Positions 15,614 through 24,337 of a stretch of 64,000 nt of DNA are shown piece by piece; within the stretch, counting starts at the first letter, position 1, and each line of letters starts with the position of its first letter. The notes under the pieces are model-generated. The model searched no databases and was not told the origin of the DNA. It saw only the letters and a program-made list of their open reading frames with translations. The DNA is taken from contig NZ_JAJAGO010000006.1 of assembly GCF_025165795.1 (NCBI RefSeq), forward strand, positions 372,001 through 436,000. Direction: 5' to 3'. Source of the DNA: Streptomyces gossypii (GTDB taxonomy: Bacteria > Actinomycetota > Actinomycetes > Streptomycetales > Streptomycetaceae). Made by a program: the position numbers and the translations under genes.

Positions 15614-18076
15614 TCACCCCTTCAGCAGATCGGGCACCCCGTCCTCGTCGGGCAAGTCCCCCTCCGCCGACAGGATCGTCAGCCGCTGGGTGGCGCGCGT
15701 CAGCGCCACGTACAGCACCCGCAGACCGGCCGGGCGCTCCCCCTTGGAGACCTGCTCGCGCGAGGCCACGCCCGCGATCTCGGCGGGCGACACCACCAGC
15801 GTCGCGTCGTACTCCAGCCCCTTGGCCTCCAGACTCCCCAGCGCCACCGCCCGGCCCCCCAGCCCGGCCAGCCACTCGCGCGCCTCCGCGCGCCGCTCCA
15901 TGGCGACGACGACGCCGACCGTGCCTTCCACCTCGGCCAGCAGCCGCCGCGTCTCCTCCCGAACGGCAGCGCCCAATCCGCCCCGCGCGAGGGCGAACCG
16001 GGGCTCCATGCCGGTGGAGCGCACCGCCGCCGGTGGCACCGACCCCGGCATCGCCAGCGCCAGCACCCGGTCGGCCAGCACGGCGACCTCGGCGGGATTG
16101 CGATAGTTGACGGTCAGTTCGAAACGGCGGCGCGGCCGGGTGCCCAGCGCCTCGTCCCGCGCGGCGGCGGCCTCCTGCGTGTCGGTCCAGGAACTCTGCG
16201 CCGGGTCACCCACGACCGTCCAAGTCGCGTGCCTGCCCCGGCGGCCGACCATCCGCCACTGCATCGGCGTCAGATCCTGCGCCTCGTCCACGATCACGTG
16301 CGCGTACTCGGTGCGCTCCTCGGCGAGGCGCTGCGTCCGACTCTGGCGGCCCTGGTTGCGGTCGGCAGCGGTGGTCAGCTCCTGTACGCCCAGCTCCGCC
16401 AGCATGTCGGCCTCGGTCGGCTGCCGTGGCCGCACGGGCGTACCCAGCAGCGTCTGCAGCTCGTCCAGCAGCGCGACATCGTGCACGGACAGCGGCCCGT
16501 CCCCCGCCGCGTCCAGCCTGCGCAGTGACCGCGCCAGCAGCCGCACCTCCGCACCGCGCAGCGTCCGGCGTGCCCAGCGCTCCAGGCTCCCCTGGTCCGC
16601 CATCGCGGCGAGCACCCGGCGCGGGGTGAGCTCGGGCCACCAGGCGTCCATGAAGTCGGTGAACTCCGGCTCCGTCGAGACGTCCTCGTCGAACGCCTGG
16701 CGCGTCTCCGCCGCCAGCTCCGGATCGTCCAGGTGGCGGCCGGCCGCACCGGACTTCTCCCAGAGCGCGTCCAGCACGAACCGCCGGGCGCGTGGCCGCA
16801 TCAGGTTGACCGGCGCGGTGCCGCCCAGCGCCTGCTGTCTGGCCCGGCGCAGCTCCTCGGGCCCCAGCTCGACGCGGGCGCCGAACACGACGACCCGCAG
16901 CCGGGTGGGCGTACGGTGCGGCGCCTGGCGGGCGTGGGGAGCCTCCGTGGCTTCCAGGGCCATTCCGGGCAGCATCCCGGACGTCGCGTCGGACGGCGCA
17001 TCGGACGCCGAGGCGGGCGCTCCGGGCGCTCCCACCGTCTCCAGGGCGCCGCGTGCGGCGTTGCGCAGCACCCGTGCCATGCGGCCGGAGCCCTTGATCC
17101 GGGCCACGGGCTGCGGGTCGAACGCGGCTGCCTCCGCCCCGTCCGCCAGCGAGCCCAGCGCGCGGATGGCGACCTGGCCCTCCTCGCCCAGCGAGGGCAG
17201 CACGCCCTCCGTGTACGACACCAGCAGCGGTGTCGGGCTCACGATCAGGATGCCGCCCGCGTAGCGACGCCGGTCCCGGTAGAGCAGATAGGCGGCCCGG
17301 TGCAGGGCGACGGCGGTCTTGCCGGTGCCGGGGCCGCCCTCCACCTCCGTCACCGAGGCGGCCGGTGCCCGGATGACCAAGTCCTGCTCCGCCTGGATGG
17401 ACGCCACGATGTCCCGCATGGCGTGGCCGCGGGCCCGCCCGAGCGCGGCCATCAGCGCGCCGTCGCCGACGACGGCCAGCTCGGCGCCGTCCAGGCTGGC
17501 GCGGACCTCCGGGCGCAGCAGGTCGTCCTCGACCGAGAGCACGCGGCGCCCCTTGCTCCGGATCACCCGGCGCCGGACGACGCGGCCCGGGTCCAGTGGT
17601 GTGGCCCGGTAGAAGGGCGCGGCGGCGGGTGCCCGCCAGTCGATCACCAGCGGCGAGTAGTCGGAGTCGAGCACGCCGAGGCGTCCGATGTGCAGGGTCT
17701 CGGCGATGTCGGCGCTGCCGTCGACGCGTATCGCCGACTCGTCGGGCTCCAGCGACTGGTACGCCCCGTCCGCGCCGCGCACGCTGTCCTTGCCGGCCAG
17801 CAGGTCGACGCGGCCGAAGAGGAAGTCCTCGAACTCGCTGTTGAGCCGGTTCAGATGGACCCCCGCCCGGAAGACCTGCGCGTCGCGCTCGGCGAGGGCC
17901 CCCGGGGTGCCGACCTGCGACCGCTCCGAGGCGTCCTTCATCAGGAACTCGGCCTCGTCGATCTTCTCCTCCAGGCGGCGGTACACCCGGTCGAGGTGGC
18001 CTTGCTCCGCCCGGATCTCGCGGTCCCGGACGCCGTCGTCCCGCACGGTGTGCTCGGCTGTGTCCTGCGTTGCCAA
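15614..18076 (-). CDS. HelD-like superfamily 1 ATPase that acts on RNA polymerase
   Basis: An 820-residue UvrD-like ATPase of the HelD class, whose members pull stalled RNA polymerase off DNA; some Streptomyces relatives (HelR) protect it from rifamycins. The N-terminal about 70 residues form a predicted antiparallel coiled coil (EQGHLDRVYRRLEEKIDEAE), the arm used for polymerase contact in this family. Walker A is EGGPGTGKTAVALHR with Lys253, Walker B is HVIVDEAQDLTPMQW, and later motifs include TVVGDPAQSSW and LYVALTRATQRLTIL. UvrD helicases lack the N-terminal coiled coil, which argues for HelD. I found no rifamycin-associated element of the known inverted-repeat form upstream. Start at 18076 gives MATQDTAEHTV. 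Confidence 0.88.
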   Translation of the reverse strand: MATQDTAEHTVRDDGVRDREIRAEQGHLDRVYRRLEEKIDEAEFLMKDASERSQVGTPGALAERDAQVFRAGVHLNRLNSEFEDFLFGRVDLLAGKDSVRGADGAYQSLEPDESAIRVDGSADIAETLHIGRLGVLDSDYSPLVIDWRAPAAAPFYRATPLDPGRVVRRRVIRSKGRRVLSVEDDLLRPEVRASLDGAELAVVGDGALMAALGRARGHAMRDIVASIQAEQDLVIRAPAASVTEVEGGPGTGKTAVALHRAAYLLYRDRRRYAGGILIVSPTPLLVSYTEGVLPSLGEEGQVAIRALGSLADGAEAAAFDPQPVARIKGSGRMARVLRNAARGALETVGAPGAPASASDAPSDATSGMLPGMALEATEAPHARQAPHRTPTRLRVVVFGARVELGPEELRRARQQALGGTAPVNLMRPRARRFVLDALWEKSGAAGRHLDDPELAAETRQAFDEDVSTEPEFTDFMDAWWPELTPRRVLAAMADQGSLERWARRTLRGAEVRLLARSLRRLDAAGDGPLSVHDVALLDELQTLLGTPVRPRQPTEADMLAELGVQELTTAADRNQGRQSRTQRLAEERTEYAHVIVDEAQDLTPMQWRMVGRRGRHATWTVVGDPAQSSWTDTQEAAAARDEALGTRPRRRFELTVNYRNPAEVAVLADRVLALAMPGSVPPAAVRSTGMEPRFALARGGLGAAVREETRRLLAEVEGTVGVVVAMERRAEAREWLAGLGGRAVALGSLEAKGLEYDATLVVSPAEIAGVASREQVSKGERPAGLRVLYVALTRATQRLTILSAEGDLPDEDGVPDLLKG

Positions 18077-18188
18077 CGCGGCCCCCTTCTTCCGTACTCA
18101 GGGCAGCCGTCAACCGTACGCGACCGAGAGTGCGGTGTGCACCCGCGGTCAGCCCCGGCAGGAGGTCGAATACCCCCGAGAGGCCCTA

Positions 18189-18350
18189 AGGGCTGTCCCG
18201 TGATCCCTGGCGGGCGCACGACGACAGCTGCGGCACCTCGCTGCGTTGCCGGAGCGCCCGGACACGCCCAGTATGAGGACGCCCCTCCGCCTTGCGAAGC
18301 ACCGCATCTGACGCCGCGCGCTGATCCACCAGGGATCACGGGACAGCCCT
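18189..18350. mobile_element. MITE-like element A, 22-bp perfect terminal inverted repeats
   Basis: Arms 18189-18210 and 18329-18350 are perfect 22-bp inverted repeats starting AGGGCTGTCCCGTGATCC; the whole unit is 162 bases and has no transposase ORF. GGGCTGTCC-type ends are common among Streptomyces insertion sequences. Its interior is related to element B at 48591-48763: ACGCCCAGTA (18264-18273) and CTCGCTGCGTTG (18237-18248) occur there in reverse complement in the same order. It sits directly downstream of the nnaR-like gene, and its last base is part of that gene's stop codon. It could also act as a terminator between this gene and the HelD gene. Confidence 0.75.
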
Positions 18351-19483
18351 CAGGTCCCGGCCGGGTCCGTCGCGATCCGGTAGCCGCGCTTCACCACCGT
18401 CTGGATCAGGCCGGGCGTGCCCAGCGCCGACCGCAGCCGTGTCATGGCCGTCTCGACCGCGTGCTCGTCGCGGCCCGAGCCGGGCAGCGCGCGGAGCAGT
18501 TCCGCGCGCGGGACCACCCAGCCCGGCCGTTCGGCCAGCACCCGCAGCAGCGCCATACCGGCGGGCGGTACCGCGCGCAGCTCGCCGTCCACGATCACGG
18601 CGTGACCGCGGATCCCGACCTGGTGTCCGGAGATCTCCAGAGGCCGCACCCGGCCGGGCAGCTCGGCGCAGAGCAGCTGCACCAGCGGGCCCAGCCGGAA
18701 GCGCTCCGGCTGCCCGGTCGGCACGCCGTGCCGCTCCAGTGGCGCCGCCGTCATCGGGCCCACGCACGCGGCGAAGACCTCGCCGCTCAGCGCCGCCAGC
18801 AGTTCTTTCTGGATGCCCCGCTCGGCAGCACGTTTCAGCAGCGAGGCGGCGGCGGGCGCGCTGGTGAAGGTCACCGCGTCCATGCTCCGGGCGAGGACGG
18901 CGTCGAGCAGGCGGTCCACCGGCCTGATGTCCTCCGGGGGCAGCCAGCGGTACACCGGCACCCCCACCACGTCCGCGCCCTGTTCTCGCAGCGCCTCCGA
19001 GAATCCGGACAGCGGCTCGCCGTGCAGCTGCACCGCGATCCGCCGCCCCTGCACACCCTCGTCCAGCAGTCGCCGCTGCACCTCTGCCATCGACTCGGAG
19101 GCCGGTGACCACTTCTCCCGCAGCCCTGCCGCCCGCACCGCACCGCGCACCTTGGGGCCGCGCGCCAGCAGCTGGGCTCCCGCCATCCGCTCCCGCAGTG
19201 CGTCGCCGAGGCCCCAGCCGTCCGCGGCCTCCAGCCAGCCGCGGAAGCCGATGGCGGTGGTGGCCACCACCACGTCGGGCGGGGTCTCGGTCAGCCGGGT
19301 GGTGGCGGCCAGCAGTTCGGCGTCGTCGGAGAGCGGGACGATGCGCAGCGCGGGCGCGTGCAGGATCTCGGCACCCCGGCGCTCCAGCAGGTTCCCCAGC
19401 TCTTCGGCGCGCCGGGCGGCGGTGACCCCGACGGTGAAGCCTTCCAGGGGTTTGATCTCGTGCGCGGGGTTGAGCTGATCCAT
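18350..19483 (-). CDS. nnaR: NnaR-type regulator: uroporphyrinogen-III synthase-like domain fused to winged-helix DNA-binding domain
   Basis: A 377-residue two-domain protein. Residues about 10-260 resemble uroporphyrinogen-III synthase (HemD): GFTVGVTAARRAEELGNLLERRG (shortened here to its first part GFTVGVTAARRAEEL), AVTFTSAPAAASLLKRA, FAACVGPMTAAPLERHG. Residues about 280-370 form an OmpR/PhoB-type winged helix, with LRALPGSGRDEHAVETAMT and a final VVKRGYRIATDP. This architecture and its linkage to narK match the Streptomyces nitrate/nitrite assimilation regulator NnaR and a mycobacterial narK-linked homologue. The ATG at 19483 follows GAGGAG. It is 65 bases downstream of narK, probably cotranscribed. 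The stop codon overlaps the end of MITE A by one base. Residual enzyme activity is possible but unproven. Confidence 0.85.
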   Translation of the reverse strand: MDQLNPAHEIKPLEGFTVGVTAARRAEELGNLLERRGAEILHAPALRIVPLSDDAELLAATTRLTETPPDVVVATTAIGFRGWLEAADGWGLGDALRERMAGAQLLARGPKVRGAVRAAGLREKWSPASESMAEVQRRLLDEGVQGRRIAVQLHGEPLSGFSEALREQGADVVGVPVYRWLPPEDIRPVDRLLDAVLARSMDAVTFTSAPAAASLLKRAAERGIQKELLAALSGEVFAACVGPMTAAPLERHGVPTGQPERFRLGPLVQLLCAELPGRVRPLEISGHQVGIRGHAVIVDGELRAVPPAGMALLRVLAERPGWVVPRAELLRALPGSGRDEHAVETAMTRLRSALGTPGLIQTVVKRGYRIATDPAGT

Positions 19484-19548
19484 GCGCTCCTCGTCCACAG
19501 TGTTCCTCAAGAAGGGCCCACCGGTTCATCCGTGCACCGGTGTGCTGT

Positions 19549-20973
19549 TCACCGACCCGGTGCCGAGCCTGTCAACGGTCCGTGACGGTCCCGGTTCGCG
19601 GGCATTTCCTCAGTGTTACGCCCCGCAGCAGTGTTGCGCCCCGCAGCGGCGAGGGGCCTCACCCGCAGGTATACCGCCCAGGTGACGAAGGCGCAGAGCA
19701 CGTAGTAGCAGGCGAAGGCGATGAAGGCGCCCGTACCTCCCCCGGTGCTGACGAAGGACTGCCGCAGCGCGAGGTTGATGCCGAGTCCGCCGATGGCGCC
19801 CACCGCGCCGATCAGGGACATCGCGGCACCGGACAGCCGCCGCGCGTGGGCCGAGGCGGCCTCTCCGGTGAGGCCGCGGGACCGGGCCCCGGCCTCGTGT
19901 ATGGCGGGGATCATCTTGTAGGACGACCCGTTGCCGACGCCGGTGAGGATGAACAGCAGTACGAAGCCGGTGACGAAGAGCGGGAGCGAGGCCCGTATCG
20001 ACGCGGTGATGACCACGGCGGAGGCCGCGGTCATCAGGACGAAGGTCCACAGCGTGACCCGCGCCCCGCCCCGCCGGTCCGCCAGCTGGCCGCCGACCGG
20101 CCGGATCAGCGAGCCGAGCAGCGGGCCGATGAAGGTCAGCGCGGCGGCCTGCAGCGGCGTGCGGTCGAACTGCCCCTGGAGGACCAGTCCGAAGGCGAAG
20201 CTGTAGCCGATGAACGAGCCGAAGGTGCCGATGTAGAGCACCGCCATGATCCAGGTGTGCCGGTCCGCCGCGGCCTCCCGCGCGGCACCGGTGTCGTTGG
20301 TGACCGGGCCCAGGTTGTCCATGTACCGCAGGGCGCACAGCGTGGCCAGCACGATCAGCGGCAGGTAGGCGGCCAGCAGCAGGCGCGGCCGATCCGCTCC
20401 GGCCACGCCGATCACCAGCAGCGCGGCCAGCTGCACCACGGCGACGCCGATGTTCCCGCCGCCCGCGTTCAGCCCGAGCGCCCGGCCCTTCAGGCGCAGC
20501 GGATAGAAGCTGTTGATGTTCGTCATGGCGGAGGCGAAGTTGGCGCCGCCGACCCCGGTGAGCACGGCCACCGCCACGAAAGTGCCGTACGAGGTGCCCG
20601 GTTCGAGCACGAACAGCAGCGCGATCATCGGCAGCAGCAGCATGCCGGCGCTGAACACCGTCCAGTTCCGGCCGCCGAAGCGGGCCACCGCGAAGCCGTA
20701 CGGCACCCGCAGCACCGCGCCGACCAGCGAGGCGACCGCCACCAGGAAGAACTTCCCGGCCGCGTCGATTCCGTACTCCGGGCCCATGAAGAGCGCGAGC
20801 ACGGAGAACATGCTCCAGACCGAGAAGCCGATGTGCTCGGCGAGCACCGAGTAGGCGAGGTTCCGGCGGGCGATCCGCTTTCCGCCGTTCTCCCAGAACT
20901 CCGCGTCCTCGGGATCCCAGTGCTCGATCCAGCGTCGTCCTCGTCGGTGGACGGCGGCGGTTGGAGCGGTCAT
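19549..20973 (-). CDS. narK: Nitrate/nitrite transporter NarK, MFS family
   Basis: A 474-residue, about 12-helix MFS transporter that takes up nitrate or exports nitrite. The N-terminus (WIEHWDPEDAEFWENGGKRI) is the characteristic actinobacterial NarK start. The nitrate-signature regions are GGGNIGVAVVQLAALLVIG and a second Gly-rich signature GNGSSYKMIP, with RVPYGFAVARFGGRNWTV in the MFS loop 2-3. Genome context (NnaR-like regulator downstream, candidate GlnR box about 90-115 bases upstream) supports nitrate assimilation. Start at 20973 gives MTAPTAAVHRRGRR. Confidence 0.93.
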   Translation of the reverse strand: MTAPTAAVHRRGRRWIEHWDPEDAEFWENGGKRIARRNLAYSVLAEHIGFSVWSMFSVLALFMGPEYGIDAAGKFFLVAVASLVGAVLRVPYGFAVARFGGRNWTVFSAGMLLLPMIALLFVLEPGTSYGTFVAVAVLTGVGGANFASAMTNINSFYPLRLKGRALGLNAGGGNIGVAVVQLAALLVIGVAGADRPRLLLAAYLPLIVLATLCALRYMDNLGPVTNDTGAAREAAADRHTWIMAVLYIGTFGSFIGYSFAFGLVLQGQFDRTPLQAAALTFIGPLLGSLIRPVGGQLADRRGGARVTLWTFVLMTAASAVVITASIRASLPLFVTGFVLLFILTGVGNGSSYKMIPAIHEAGARSRGLTGEAASAHARRLSGAAMSLIGAVGAIGGLGINLALRQSFVSTGGGTGAFIAFACYYVLCAFVTWAVYLRVRPLAAAGRNTAAGRNTEEMPANRDRHGPLTGSAPGR

Positions 20974-21062
20974 GGACGCCTCCCGGGCGGTTGGCCGGAC
21001 TGGGCCGGTTCCCTGTCACGGGCAGAGGCTAGGCAGCAGGGATTTCCACGCCGTGCCGCCAG

Positions 21063-21089
21063 GTGACACCCGTGAAACCGTCGGCTCAC
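21063..21089. promoter_or_regulatory. Candidate GlnR-binding site upstream of narK
   Basis: The sequence reads GTGAC-N6-GAAAC-N6-CTCAC. This matches the actinobacterial GlnR consensus (gTnAc-n6-GaAAc repeated) in two full half-boxes and most of a third. It lies 90-116 bases upstream of the narK start codon. GlnR and NnaR are known to co-activate nitrate assimilation genes in Streptomyces, so the site fits the context; binding itself is inferred. Confidence 0.6.
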
Positions 21090-21197
21090 CCGGCGCCGCG
21101 CGGCTTCGTGAGCACGGGCGGGGCCTTCGCGACGGGCTCACATTAGCGACCCGCGGGAAGGATCACCACCGTGCCGCGACGCAGTTGAACGCTCCTG

Positions 21198-22157
21198 TCA
21201 CGGCGCGCACAGCACCCGGTCCGCCGCCGGAAGCCAGGCGCCGTCCGGCACCTCCAGCCAGCCGCCGTCCGAGGCCAGCCGGGCCGCCTCCGCCCGCAGC
21301 ACCTCCAGTCCGTGATGGCGCAGCCCGCGCCGCCACACCAGGGAGACCGGAGCCAGCGCCACCGGATCGGTCAGCGGGCGCAGCACCATCCCCGGTACGC
21401 CGATGAAGACCTCGCTGGCCAACACCGACCAGCCCTGCTTGCGTACGACACGGGTGAACTCCTCCTCGCCCTCCAGCTTGGGGAAGGGTGCGGCCAGCGC
21501 GATGCCGCGCCCGGCGAAGAGGGCGCGGGCGAAGTCGGTCCACTCCGTGGTGTCCGCGTTGCCCGCTCCGGCGTAGAGCGTCTCGCCCGCCAGCCGGGAG
21601 AGCGGGATCGCGGGCAGGCCCGCGAGCGGATGGTCCTCGGGCAGCAGTACGGCGACGCGTTCGTAGCGGATCAGGGTGTGGTCCAGTCCGGCCAGCACAT
21701 GCGGCGCCAGCCCGGCGACCCGGCCGAAGGAGACGTCGAGCCGCCCGGCGAGCAGATCGGCGGACGCACCAGCCAGGCCGCTGTGGAAACGGGCGACGAA
21801 CTCCACCCCGGGCGCACCCAGCCGAGCCGCGTCGAGCACCCGCTGCCCCGTGCTGACGGGGGCGGCCACATCGACGAGCAGCGGCCGGTCGGCAGCCGAG
21901 ACCGCCGCGGCCAGCGCGTCGTGCGCGGCGAGCACCGCTCGCGCGTACGGCAGCAGCCGCTCTCCCTCAGGGGTCACGGTCACCCGGCGCGTCGTCCGCA
22001 GGAGGAGCGTGGCGCCCCACTCGCCCTCCAGCCGCCGGATGTCCCTGCTGAGGGCCTGCTGCGCGACGAAGAGCCGGGCGGCGGCACGGGTGAAGTGCAG
22101 TTCCTCGGCGACGGTGACGAAGGCGCGCAGCAGGCGGGGGTCGGTCTCATGGGGCAC
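21198..22157 (-). CDS. LysR-family transcriptional regulator
   Basis: A 319-residue LysR-type regulator. The N-terminal winged helix is clear: [20 protein letters not shown] then [20 protein letters not shown]. The substrate-binding domain follows from about residue 90. The preferred start is GTG at 22157 ([13 protein letters not shown]), which places the helix-turn-helix at the normal distance from the N-terminus; a longer start at 22283 would run into the divergent gene. It is divergent from an MFS transporter with a 126-base gap, the usual layout for a LysR regulator and its target. The inducer is unknown. Confidence 0.9.
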   Translation of the reverse strand: MPHETDPRLLRAFVTVAEELHFTRAAARLFVAQQALSRDIRRLEGEWGATLLLRTTRRVTVTPEGERLLPYARAVLAAHDALAAAVSAADRPLLVDVAAPVSTGQRVLDAARLGAPGVEFVARFHSGLAGASADLLAGRLDVSFGRVAGLAPHVLAGLDHTLIRYERVAVLLPEDHPLAGLPAIPLSRLAGETLYAGAGNADTTEWTDFARALFAGRGIALAAPFPKLEGEEEFTRVVRKQGWSVLASEVFIGVPGMVLRPLTDPVALAPVSLVWRRGLRHHGLEVLRAEAARLASDGGWLEVPDGAWLPAADRVLCAP

Positions 22158-22283
22158 GGGCTGATTGTCGCCGACGAGGGCGGCCCGGCGTCCGCCGCAT
22201 CGAGATATTGACAACGAGAGTGCGTGAGTGGGCTCTGAAAAGGTGTTGGACCTGGGCGGACGCACTCCGGAAGTGTGGTGCAC

Positions 22284-23735
22284 ATGCCGAAATCTCCCTC
22301 CCGCACCGGAGACATCCGGGACGCCTCCGAGACCCCGGACAACCCGGATGCACCGGCGGACGGCCCGCTGTTCACCGTCTCCGGCGACCGGCTGATCGTG
22401 CTGCCACGTGCGGGAGCCGACACCTCCGGTCGCCGCCGCTCCCCCGACCGCCGCGCACCGCGCGGCGCCGCACCGAGATGGACCGGACGGAGATGGACCG
22501 GCCCCCGGTGGGCGGCCCCGTACGCGCGCCTCTTCACCGCGCCCGGCTCCGTGGCCTTCACCGCCGGCAACCTCATCGCACGGCTGCCGATGGGGATGCT
22601 CACCGTCTCCGCGGTGATCATGATCGCCGGTTCCCGGGACTCGTACGCGCTCGCCGGTGCCGTGACCGCTTGCGGGCTCGCCGCGACCGCGGTCGTCGGG
22701 CCGCTCACCGCCCGCCTGGTGGACCGGTACGGGCAGGCGCGCATCATGGTGCCCGCCGCGGCCCTCGCGGTCGGCGGCTCGGTCGCGCTTGCCCTGTGCG
22801 TCCGCTACGACGCGCCCGACTGGTCGCTGTTCGCCGCCTACGTGTCGACCGCGACCACACCGAACACCGGTGGCATGTCACGCGCCCGGTGGGCGTACCT
22901 CTACCGCGACGACGCCGCCGCCCGGCACACCGCGAACTCCTTCGAACAGGCCGCCGACGAGCTGTGCTTCATGCTCGGGCCGGTAATCGCCGCCCTCCTG
23001 TGCACGGCGTTCTTCCCGGAGGCGGGCACGCTGACCGCCGCGTTCCTGCTGCTCACCGGGGTGCTGCTGTTCGCCTCGCAGCGGCGCACCGAACCGCCGC
23101 CCAGTCCGCGCACCCCCGGCCGCCAGCGGTCACCCCTACGGCTGCGGGGAATGCCTCCGCTGCTGTTCACCTTCCTGTGCACCGGGGCGGTCTTCGGCTC
23201 GATGGAGGTGGTGACGCTGGCCTTCGCGGACGAGCTGGGCCACCAGGGGGCGGCGGGCGTCGTCCTCGCTCTGCAGGCCGGGGGCTCGGCAGCGGCGGGG
23301 CTGGTCTTCGGCGCGCTGCGGCCGCCTGGGCCGCTCGCACGGCGGTTCGTGCTGTGCGTGTGCGCGATGGCGGTACTGATGACGCTCCCGCTGCTTGCTG
23401 CCACCACGACCGGCAGTCTGGCGGCCGTCGGGGCGGGGCTGCTGCTCGCGGGGATGGCCACGGCGCCGACCATGGTCACCGGGATGACGCTCGTCCAGCT
23501 GGTCACCCCGGCCGCGCGGCTCAACGAGGGCATGACGCTCTCGGTCACCGCTCTGCTCGGCGGCGTCGCCGCCGGGTCGGCGACGGGCGGATGGGCTGCG
23601 CAGCACCTCGGAGAGGGTGCGAGCACGGGTTACTGGGTGCCGGTCACCGCAGCGGCGCTGGCCGCCGCCACCGCTGCGGCGGGGTTCCGGCATCCTCAGG
23701 GTCTGCTGTCCCAGAGCTCGCGCGGGCAGGTGTGA
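22284..23735 (+). CDS. MFS transporter, likely target of adjacent LysR regulator
   Basis: A 483-residue membrane transporter with about 12 hydrophobic segments. A hydrophilic N-terminal stretch of about 75 residues rich in Arg and Pro precedes the first helix ([20 protein letters not shown]). The loop 2-3 signature is weak but present ([17 protein letters not shown]). No substrate is indicated by sequence; efflux of a small molecule is the common role for this class. The start could be ATG 22284 (MPKSPSRTG) or GTG 22275; neither has a strong ribosome site. It ends 104 bases before the convergent HxlR gene, and the gap includes a short perfect palindrome CTGTGATCACAG at 23794-23805. Confidence 0.85.
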   Translation: MPKSPSRTGDIRDASETPDNPDAPADGPLFTVSGDRLIVLPRAGADTSGRRRSPDRRAPRGAAPRWTGRRWTGPRWAAPYARLFTAPGSVAFTAGNLIARLPMGMLTVSAVIMIAGSRDSYALAGAVTACGLAATAVVGPLTARLVDRYGQARIMVPAAALAVGGSVALALCVRYDAPDWSLFAAYVSTATTPNTGGMSRARWAYLYRDDAAARHTANSFEQAADELCFMLGPVIAALLCTAFFPEAGTLTAAFLLLTGVLLFASQRRTEPPPSPRTPGRQRSPLRLRGMPPLLFTFLCTGAVFGSMEVVTLAFADELGHQGAAGVVLALQAGGSAAAGLVFGALRPPGPLARRFVLCVCAMAVLMTLPLLAATTTGSLAAVGAGLLLAGMATAPTMVTGMTLVQLVTPAARLNEGMTLSVTALLGGVAAGSATGGWAAQHLGEGASTGYWVPVTAAALAAATAAAGFRHPQGLLSQSSRGQV

Positions 23736-23839
23736 TGGAGCGCCCCAGGAGTAGGACAGGCTCAAGGCTTAGCGATCACGGAGTCGCGGCGCTCTGTGAT
23801 CACAGGGAGAGACCTGTATCTACGATCCGGCCCGCAGCA

Positions 23840-24217
23840 CTAGCGCCGAGCTGTCGCGGCAACGTCGCCGGAGATCTTTTCGGCCCCGATCCGCCCCATG
23901 CGTGCGGTCCCCCATTCACCCAAGGAGGCCAGGGCCACGTTGAGCGAGACGCCGTGCTCCGTCAAGGAGTACTCGACCTTCGGCGGCACCTCGCGGTACA
24001 CCTCACGATGCACGAGCCCGTCTTCTTCCATCTCCCGCAGATGTTGAATCAGCATCTTCTCGCTGACACCAGGCAGACCGCGTCGAAGCTCGGCGAACCG
24101 GCGGATCCCGTGGTGGTGGAGCTCCCAGAGGATGAGCGACTTCCACTTGCCGGCGACTACGTCCATCGCCGCGTCGATGCCACAGAAATAGGGACCACGT
24201 CGCGCTGCAGTTGCCAT
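23840..24217 (-). CDS. HxlR-family winged-helix regulator
   Basis: A 125-residue MarR-like repressor or activator of the HxlR group. It contains the family start CGIDAAMDVVAGKWKSLILW, then RRFAELRRGLPGVSEKMLIQ and EDGLVHREVYREVPPKVEYS, with the wing Y-S-L-T-E-H-G. The Cys near residue 12 is conserved in redox-sensing members, so oxidation or electrophile sensing is possible. The ATG at 24217 follows GGAGGG. It is divergent from an imine-reductase-like gene across 120 bases, a layout suggesting it controls that gene. Confidence 0.9.
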   Translation of the reverse strand: MATAARRGPYFCGIDAAMDVVAGKWKSLILWELHHHGIRRFAELRRGLPGVSEKMLIQHLREMEEDGLVHREVYREVPPKVEYSLTEHGVSLNVALASLGEWGTARMGRIGAEKISGDVAATARR

Positions 24218-24337
24218 CCGCCCTCCAAGAGGCACTTACCTACGGGTGAGTACCCGACTAATTAGTCCGTACTGGTCAACTTTACCGGCTGCGGAGAGGA
24301 TCGAGCCGAAGGACAGACACGAGGGGGAGCGCCAAAA

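Noticed and set aside
17800..18180. Rifamycin-associated element upstream of the HelD-like gene
   Set aside because: I looked for the known inverted repeat and did not find one.
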